NCBI GenBank assembly: GCA_015680685.1
Contig: MNCI01000819.1
Location: forward strand, 1 to 28,924
Length of the DNA: 28,924 nucleotides
Direction of reading: 5' to 3'
Origin: Gnetum montanum
Lineage: Eukaryota > Streptophyta > Gnetopsida > Gnetales > Gnetaceae
Part shown: positions 1-7,900 of the stretch, piece after piece
Layout of the letters: every line of letters begins with the position of its first letter
Position numbering within the stretch: the first letter of the stretch is position 1
Translations under genes and position numbers: made by a program
The notes under the pieces: model-generated
Told to the model about the DNA's origin: nothing
The model's input: only the letters and a program-made list of their open reading frames with translations
Database searches by the model: none

Positions 1-93
1 TATCGCGTACGCGATATCGCGGGGGATGCGATATCGCGTCAGACGTGATATCGCGTACGCGATATCGCGGCCGACGCAAACCGCGTCTCATCA
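1..93 (-). mobile_element. Partial LTR, TGATGAG family (copy D)
   Basis: Read on the minus strand, an LTR begins at 93 with TGATGAG, directly after a G-rich polypurine tract, and runs off the left edge of the window. The visible part is U3. It is packed with GATATCGC (13-20, 30-37, 47-54, 61-68, plus a truncated copy at the edge) and GCGTACGC. Positions 47-66 form a perfect 20-bp palindrome. The same layout is seen at 28619-28710 on the + strand, so the two are relatives. CpGs are well kept, which suggests a fairly young insertion. Confidence 0.8.
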
Positions 94-134
94 TACCCCC
101 ACGACTGAATAAAAACTCGTCCTCGAGTTACAAG
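94..134 (-). other. Polypurine tract and 3' internal tail of the left LTR element
   Basis: On the minus strand the sequence reads CGTGGGGGTA directly before the LTR start, a typical LTR-retrotransposon polypurine tract. The bases upstream of it (about 104-134) match 28302-28330 next to LTR copy C, sharing the pattern AACTC-AGGA-GAGTTTT-ATTCA. Similarity stops near 134, where different LTR-like sequence begins, so the internal region appears cut short there. Confidence 0.7.
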
Positions 135-1219
135 GAGAACAAGCTTCAGTGATTACACAGTGGACACCTCTAGACTTTGTTTCTGTCAAAAGTGGTTTGA
201 AGGGTATCACACCCTATACAAGCTCTAAGCTCTGCTCCAAAGTGATTCAACATTACGAATCCACTTAACCCTGCAAGTTCCCAAGAAGCTTAGAAAGTGG
301 TTTCCAGGATCCCACAACCTTTGCAACTTAAGCTTCACTCTGGAGTGTTGTGGTGCTATACCAACACTCAATCTTGTAGGATTCCAACAAGCTTAAGGAT
401 GATGCCTTTTCGCAAGAAGAACATAAACCCTGTAGGAAAACAAAAGAGAAACAAGAATTACAAGGAAAAGATGCAACTAATTTGCTGGTCCTTATACTTT
501 GAGGTACAACACAACTAATCACTTACAATAGTACAAAAGATAGTACAATGAAGTACACAAAAATAATAGAATAATATGCACAACAATTACTTGATGTTGG
601 TGCTTGCACACAAAACTTGCACATTCCCCAAGAGAATGAAGTCTTCTTATAGCCTTGATGTTTCTAAAATCACCTCAAAATTTGTGCAACGACTATCTAA
701 CGGCTAGGGGAGACATCTTCTTTGAGATTGGAATGTCTCATTGTTCAAACCTGAATTCTAGGTAGATGTCTCACACCCAAGGGAGATGTCTTCTAAGAGA
801 CGTCTACATATAGACGTCTTCTCCATGTAGTAGACATCTATTGTTTTTACAAGATGTCTTATGTGCTTCTTCTGTTCTTTAGCCAAGATGTCTTCCAAGA
901 TGTCTTCTGCCTCTTGTAGATGTCTTCATAACTTTTGGGCTTTGCTTCTTGAGGCTTTCTTTCGTTGATTTGGCTCATCCATGATCTTTGGAACTTCTCC
1001 ATTTTACAAAAAACACTTTAGTAAGAAGCAAAAATCCATGACGGCCTTTTCCTACCCCAGAGGAGAGGTTTTTCAAGATTGGTTCTAAGGATGAAAACTT
1101 GAAAAAGCATCCCCAAAACTATTGGGCTTTTTTTTAGACTCTTTCTTCAATGATCCGATATACTCTAAATTTTTTTAGTATTATTATTTATTTTTTTTTG
1201 TGTCTCATAGCCCCTAACA
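135..1219 (-). mobile_element. Degenerate LTR-like region, minus strand
   Basis: On the minus strand this starts near 1219 with TGTTAGGGGCTATGAG, a plausible LTR 5' end. It continues through an AGATGTCT-rich stretch (711-925) to a TATA-like GGCTATAAGAAG near 645-656, then a transcribed-type region without a convincing ORF (135-640). Short diverged direct repeats occur in 200-410 (for example AAGTGGTTT at 191 and 296). I could not pair it with a second LTR or define target duplications, so the ends are tentative. Element type is not assigned. Confidence 0.45.
711..925. repeat. Array of AGATGTCT / AGACATCT 8-mers
   Basis: Exact or palindromic (AGACGTCT) copies start at 711, 764, 784, 798, 812, 832, 852, 886, 898 and 918, with a degenerate one at 731. 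Distances between starts are mostly 20 bp (711-731, 764-784, 812-832, 832-852, 898-918), with 14, 14, 34, 33 and 12 otherwise. The array lies upstream of the TATA-like site of the minus-strand LTR-like region. The same 8-mer with the same 20-bp spacing recurs at 12057-12178. Confidence 0.85.
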
Positions 1220-1444
1220 TAGGTACACCCCAAAATATATAGTCTAATTAAAACTTTATAACTTAGCATTACCCACTAAGTTAATACCTCAATGTTAAAC
1301 CAAATAATAAAAAAAAAAGAAAGAGGAAAAAAATAAACCCCCTATGGTGAGAACAATTGCACCCGTGCTCTTTTCACAATGATTTGAGAGACGAAAAGGT
1401 AAATTGAGATGGAGAAAGAATGCTAAAAATACCATTACGTACGC

Positions 1445-1493
1445 CATCACGTTTACAGCGTTGGGGATCATTCGACATCACGTTTAGAGTGTT
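1445..1493 (+). promoter_or_regulatory. 18-bp direct repeat in the ACP promoter
   Basis: CATCACGTTTACAGCGTT (1445-1462) and CATCACGTTTAGAGTGTT (1476-1493) match at 16 of 18 positions with starts 31 bp apart. Each holds a CACGT core. They lie about 210-260 bp upstream of the start codon. A regulatory role is inferred from position only. The stretch 1220-1444 shows no gene or clear repeat. Confidence 0.45.
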
Positions 1494-1590
1494 TACTTGT
1501 GTCGATTATAAGCCAAGGTTCAAAGAATCACATTTATTTACTTATTTTCGGTCGGCAGGCAGGGCTAGATAAACCCAGACCGTGGGTGAA

Positions 1591-1599
1591 AAACCCTAA
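1591..1599 (+). promoter_or_regulatory. Telo box (AAACCCTAA)
   Basis: AAACCCTAA lies 102 bp upstream of the ACP start codon. Telo boxes are known near transcription starts of plant genes for ribosomal and other housekeeping or organelle functions, which suits this gene. No clear TATA box is seen close by. Function is inferred from motif and place. Confidence 0.5.
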
Positions 1600-1700
1600 C
1601 TCGCTTTGATCAAGCAGAGTAGAAGGACTGCCTTTGTATCGTTGTAGCTGTTGCTGCGGAGCATCTGACGTACGTATTGCGAAGAAGCATTCAAGGAAGA

Positions 1701-1907
1701 ATGGGCAGGTTCTCCGCTCTTAATATGCTGCTCAGCAATTCCATTCTCAGGCAGGTGCGAGTGCGCCCTAATCCGTTGTTTCTGGAGCCGCGCTTTGCAT
1801 CTCGGTTTATGTCAGAACAAGCCAAGGGAACATTCTTGGACAAATCCGAAGTCACAGACAGAGTCGTTACTGTCGTCAAGGCGTTTCAGAAGGTCGATCC
1901 ATCCAAG
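1701..1907 (+). CDS. mtACP: mtACP coding exon 1 (presequence and N-terminal ACP helix)
   Basis: Codes for residues 1-69, ending in VDPSK. The donor is AAG|GTGCTA, a GT site with a weak downstream consensus. Reading on past it gives only 13 more codons before a stop. The reading frame is whole (phase 0), so it joins directly to exon 2, and the joined K-V-S-P matches the layout of plant mitochondrial ACPs. Confidence 0.9.
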
Positions 1908-4900
1908 GTGCTAACCGCATTATCTTATACTCTTGTGTCTTGGTAGTTTGAGTGGCTTCTTTTCTGGAATTGTGGGAATTTATGTTTCGCTGTCTGAATT
2001 TTCGCGTAAGATCATGTAGAGTGAAAACGAGCTTTAATTCTGTGATTGAAATATTGATTAGAGTTTTGGAAAAAAAAAAAACAAAAAGAAACATTTGGAT
2101 CATCTCAAATAGAGGTGACTGGGACCGTTACCCAGGGTGGGTTCTATAATAGCCCGATGACTTTGGTCTAATGATAACCCTACGATTTTGGGCTAAGGCA
2201 GACCCTCAAAATGGGATAAGTAAAGCTTGGGTGAATAGCGGTTTTGAACTGCGAGAAAACATTCTTCTTCCCCTCTTCAACGAAAATGGAGCCCAAACAT
2301 TATCTTCACGATTGGAAACTGTGTCACCAAGCTGACACGTAGTGTGATGCTTCATCCACTTGCCAATTTGTGGCTGATAAAGAATTGAATAGTCCTTTTC
2401 CAGAACCACCACCTTCTGCAAAAGGGATATTGATTTTTAAACAAAATTTATGGTCTGCAATTTATAATGTCTAATGACAACGGGTTCCCAACTCAGCTTT
2501 AAGACTTTTTGTTTTTGAGCTTTTCTTCCCCTAATCTTGGCTGATGCTACAATCATAAAGGGCCTGATTTTGTAATGCTCAATTATATTTTTTCTGTAAC
2601 TCAGGTCACAGGTCATAGGTTTGATTCTAGTTGGCAACAATAAGTAAAAATTCAGTTTCATAACCCTTTAGAGGTCTTTTTTGTTGTAAAGTTAAATTAT
2701 ATTTTGTGCACAATCCTCTACAGGGCTGATAATGTAACACAAAATAATATTCCCCAAGTCTTTCATCTTATATTATACACAATTTTTTCAGGATCAATCC
2801 ATTCAATTTCTTGTAAAGGGAAAAAATTTTCTTGGCCAAACTATGGATATCTCACATCCTCTTCAGACTTGTTAAGTAGGATTTACAATCTTTGCAAGTT
2901 TGAAAATGCAGGATAACCCAAATCCCTTCAACAGCAGGATTCCCAAAGTGATATTTGCTAGTGTTGAAATGCAGGAACTCAAGATCGCTTCAACGTCAGC
3001 ATTCCCCAAGTTTCTGTAATTTAATAGGACTTGGTAACTTTAGACACTATTAGTGGTGCATAGGAAAAAATATCAGTCATTGATTGACAATATGTTCAAA
3101 AAAAAAAAAAACAAATTGATTTTGCCCAGTCTTGATGAATCTTTTTATTTCTGGAGACTGATTTTTGCTGGGAAGGTACTGTTACTCCTAAAGTTGCAAG
3201 TCTTCCCTTTCCATGCAGGGTCAATCTCACTATGAATTCCCTGTCTGCAACCATACTCTCCTGCTTGCCTTGGTTTCTTAGTCTTCACCAAAACAATATA
3301 AGAAGATCAATTTCCAAAACATATTATGTGGTTTGCTTGCAACATACAGTGAGCATCTTGTGTGGCTTGAATTTTAATCTACAGAAATGATCAGTTTGCA
3401 TTGTTAGGGTCCATCAACAAAGAGATTCTGTGATCAGAAACAAAAGTTAGTACTATGGAAACAAAACCAACCAACTGCACAACCAAAGTCACCATGAAAG
3501 GTGAGAAACTAAAAGTAAATCTTGAGCCCCTTCCAAACCAGGGCAACCATGTAGGCTTTTAATTCCATTACCCTTCATCTCAATTTATACTTGTGGTTGC
3601 TTTCAATCAAACTCAATGTTCATTGAATCTACATATATTCTCCAATTGCCTAAAAACTTCTAGAAAAGTCCAGTGGCTAATATTCTTGGCATTGCTATCT
3701 ATTCCAATAATCAACCTCTTAATGTCAACATGAGGAACAAACTTGGGAATACAACCCCTTAACTCAAATTCCATTTCAAAATGTGCACTATGTAATTTCG
3801 TGCCACATTTGAGAGTTACATGCACAACTACATTTGATCAATGAATCCACAAGGACAAACCATTTTGCCAAGCTGATCAATGAATCCACAAGGACAAACC
3901 ATTTTGCCAAGCTGCAACGAACTCACAGGAATAATATATTATGTGAAACCAACAGCAAATTTGCATGAACAATCCATCTTGCAAAAACAACACAGAACAT
4001 ATAAGAAAATCCTTCTTATGAAAACAACAAAATGCATGCAACAACAATCTGTCTTGTGAACACAATAATAATATATCCACAAGAACAACCCATCTGGTAA
4101 ACATAACAATAAATCTTGCAAAAATAACCTGTCTTCTTCAACTCTGTCCATGTGGTATACATCTGCATTGCCTCTGACTTCACCGTCATGTTGCAATCCT
4201 CCTATTTCTCTTGCTGTGCCATTGTTGTCAATGACTGTGTTGTGGTAATTCCCACCATAACTACAACGTTGTTCATTGCTAACCTCAACATAATTTTACA
4301 TTCAATTCTACTAAAACCCTTGAATCTGTGTTGGACTTATTGTTGAACTAGGTTTCTTGCTAAAACCTTTGTTCACTAGATCAAAAAATTGTGCATGTCA
4401 TTAATATTGCCCCTATGATTGACGTGCCTGTCATAGTCAGATTTTACCTCATTACACACAATCTTAGTGTTTATTGATGTGAAATCCTAATTTGCAACAA
4501 ATCCTCATAGAACATCTGCAATAAATGATTTGTAGACCAGTTTTGTAGCAAACCGTTGTTGAACATTTGCAATAAACCCTCCAGGCCAGCAGCAAAGCTA
4601 TTCTTCATATGAATGCACCCTCTACCATTTCAAATCTAATGAACTAGTTGCCAAATTTGCAACTAGTGTTCCTCATGATTTGTATTAACACCCATACCCT
4701 GATCACCACGACTATGTTGAATCTAAATTGCTATTCAATTCTCAAGGTCTAATATCACTGTTAAGGCCCATCAACAGTAATAGATTCTGCAATTTGAAAC
4801 AAAAAATTAGCACAACTGATTATCATAATAGAAATAAATCCCACCACACATCCGAAGCCATTATGAAATGTGGGAAACTGAAAGTAAGTCCTAATCTTTC

Positions 4901-7900
4901 ACCAAATCAGGGAAAATGCTCAAGCAATCATTCATTTCAATTTGTACATGTGGTTGCTTTCAAGCTAACCCACAGTTCATTGAACCTAGACATTTTCTCC
5001 AATCACCTAGAAACATCTAGAAAAGTCTAGTGTAAAATATTGTCAGCATTGCTATCTATTCCAACATGCACAAGTATTTAATTGTTATGCTCTAGTGGTG
5101 CATGGTAGTGAGTATAATGCAGTTACATATATTTTATTCATGTGAATTATGTGGGTTTAGAATTTTTTAATAATTATGGGTATACATATTCATAATGGTT
5201 GCATTGGTTAACACAGAGATATCTAAGTTACCCATGATTTTGGTGGAGAGGCCAACTACCAGTCCTGTCTAAGAGAGTCCTCTTCAGTTATGGTAAAAAT
5301 AATTTTATTGTCATAACGGTGAGGGGGATTATTATTTTGGCTGAGAGTTTTGCTGAGAGGTCAACTACTTTGTTACCTGGATTTTGTCCCTGAAAATAAA
5401 TAATTTTTTTATAAAGCTTGGTGAAGAGATGAACTTTTTGAAGAAAATTATCATTGGATAATATACACTGGTTTTCATTTTTACTTTTCAATGTAAAAAT
5501 TAATTATTATTAATGAATCAATTTGAGATTTTATTAATTTGAAAAAAAAAGATTCTCTCAGCCAAATAATAGATATATATCATAAATATATTGCTAAACT
5601 AGTCGGGAATGCTAATCATGTCATATCAATGTGGGTGACTTATTGGTTAAGGCATTTAGCTTGCATTCTCAAGTTATAGGTTTGATCCTAATAGGCTACG
5701 TGCTAAGATAGATAAGCATTATGCCAAAATTGTTGAAACTGAATTGGTCCAATAGATCCATCAGGTCTGTTTGTAATCAAAAAAAGGTCATAGCTTCGAT
5801 CCCCATAGGCTATATTCTAAGATACATAAGCATTATGCAAAAATTGTTAAAACTAAATTGGTCCAGTAGATCCATAGAGTCTGGTTGTAATTTTTTTAAA
5901 AAAAACAGTTCCAATTTCACAAACTATTTGCTTCTTTGGGTTAAGGAGGCACTAACATACTCTGTTTTGAATGCACAGTAAACTCCATCTCCCAGATAAA
6001 TTTATATACAACTGTTCCATATATTATTTTAAAAAAATGCTGCACGTAACTTTAGTATATGGAACAGTATTTCCCAAAGAATACTGGTGTAATAGACCAG
6101 CCCTCTAATTGATTGAATTATTTCCCCTTTCCCTCACCCTTGGGGCAGGCATGACCTGGAAGAGCTACTTTGGCTTATTGCTTCTTTTTCATTATGATTC
6201 TGCATGGCCCTTATTGGTTGGGTCACACGTGCTACAATGCTAATGACAAGCAAAGCAAGGCATCACACCTCCGTGGAGTGTGTGTACCAAGGGAAGGTAA
6301 ATTAGAAAGGCTTAGCAGTCAGCATCCTCTTTGCTTGCTCAGTTGTTTGAAGGGATGTGCACAGATAAAGTAATATTTTCCTGCTACCAAAGAAAGCATT
6401 ACATTACAATGTCCTATTGAATATCTTGCAAAATAGATGTCATGGTTACACTGGATTATTGGTAAATATTACTCCAAGTCATTGTCAAGCAGTACTTTGT
6501 TTTGTTTATTGCCACGAGTCTCTATTGTATAAGCTGTTAGAGTCACTGAATTTTTTCTTCTTGCAAAGGTTTTTCTAGACCTCATCCTATTGTTATCAAA
6601 GTAGGATCTTAGGAAATAAATATGTAGATGATGCTGCATTATTTTCTACATTTGAGTCAGGTATGCAAAATATGCTGCAAGTTTTAGAAAGTTTTCATCT
6701 TTCATCTGGTATGAAAGTCAATGTGGACAAAACAAAAATGATGATATTGTATACAAGAAATGTAAGTTATAGCTTTAGTTTTGGGTCTACTAACATAGAA
6801 ATTGTGAACTCCTTTCGATATCTGGGTCTCCACTATGTAAATAACTACAGGTTGGATAACTGTGTTAAGCAAATAATAGCAGGAGGGTTAAAGCTCTCTA
6901 TGTACTTAAAAATAAGTGCAAGGCATGAGTAATATGGGCTTTGAAAGTCAGAAAAGAAATATTTGATGCTATCATTTATCCTATTGTGCCATATGAGTGT
7001 GCAGTGTGGGGCAAGGTCTTACTGCAAAAAATTGTCAGGCTATTGAAAAGGTGCAAAAGAATTGTTTATTATATAAATTAAAAGTAAACGCTCAAACAGT
7101 GTATCCCATGTTGAATTTGGAGTGTGGTAGTCTTCCCTTAGAAGCTGAAGCTTTCTGTCAATTTAGTGCTTCTACTTAAAAACATACAGAATGAGAACAA
7201 ACAAAGTTTTCTAAAGTAGTCCTTGAAAGTACAAGAGATCAAGGCTAGTACTTTCAGGGGATACAATGGCTCAAGATTTCAAATATCTTAGAGAAGGAGA
7301 TGCAAAGTAGTTCTAAACTCATTTGAAAGTTGGTTAAACAGTAGGTAATGATAAGGTCATGGTTAAATGTAGAAGGAAAAAAAAATTCTACTTAGAGTAC
7401 TAGAGGTGATTCTTTAGATTCACTAGCCCATTATCTTACAGCTAATATTTTGATTAAAGCTCACAATTTTATTAGCAGGCTTTGTTTTAGTTCACATTAT
7501 CTAAGAATAGATAGTGGAAAATGGACTCACCTATCAAGGGAAGAGCATACATGTAGATTATATGGCTGTGGAGCCCTTGAGGATGATCAACATGGTTTTC
7601 TTGGTTACCATATGATTGAACATTTGAGGCAAAAATATAATGTTACTATGAAAAATTTGCATGATTTATTTTCATTGCATCCAGCCGTGTTTAGCCACTT
7701 TGTTGAGTTAGTATTTGTTTTTCATGGCATGAATGTATTCGCCATCCATTAGGTCCTCTGGGTTTATAGATGTAAGTAAAATCTCCGGTTTCAGTTTTTC
7801 AAAGGTGTGTATCTAGCACAGGAGGGGTTTGTTCAGAGATTAGATACTGTCTATTTAGATTTCCTAGGTCTCTGTCAATCTAAATGCATACTTTCTACTT

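Larger units (their letters stand above)
3402..5066 (-). mobile_element. Small non-coding LTR element (TRIM-like, copia-type ends) in the mtACP intron
   Basis: Two directly repeated 308-bp blocks bound 1049 bp of internal sequence. On the minus strand the right block starts TGTTGGAATAG and ends TAACA. It is followed one base later by TGATATTAGACC (4746-4757), which matches 9 of 12 bases of the initiator-Met primer site TGGTATCAGAGC. The flanks are TGCAT (3397-3401) and TGCAC (5067-5071), a near-perfect 5-bp target duplication. The polypurine tract is weak (TTAAGAGG next to 3710). No protein domain is seen inside, so it must have been moved by another element's proteins. The LTRs have diverged visibly, so the insertion is old. 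Confidence 0.75.

Noticed and set aside
711-925. CRISPR array
   Set aside because: Repeats are only 8 bp, occur on both strands and lie in plant LTR-type DNA. No cas genes, and the host is a eukaryote.
1677-1700. Upstream TTG start for mtACP
   Set aside because: Nuclear plant genes use ATG. The ATG at 1701 has a good context (GAAGAATGGG) and gives a normal presequence.
3877-4196. Two overlapping Cys/Phe-rich minus-strand frames
   Set aside because: They translate the 39-bp duplication and its degenerate repeats, with no protein family resemblance.
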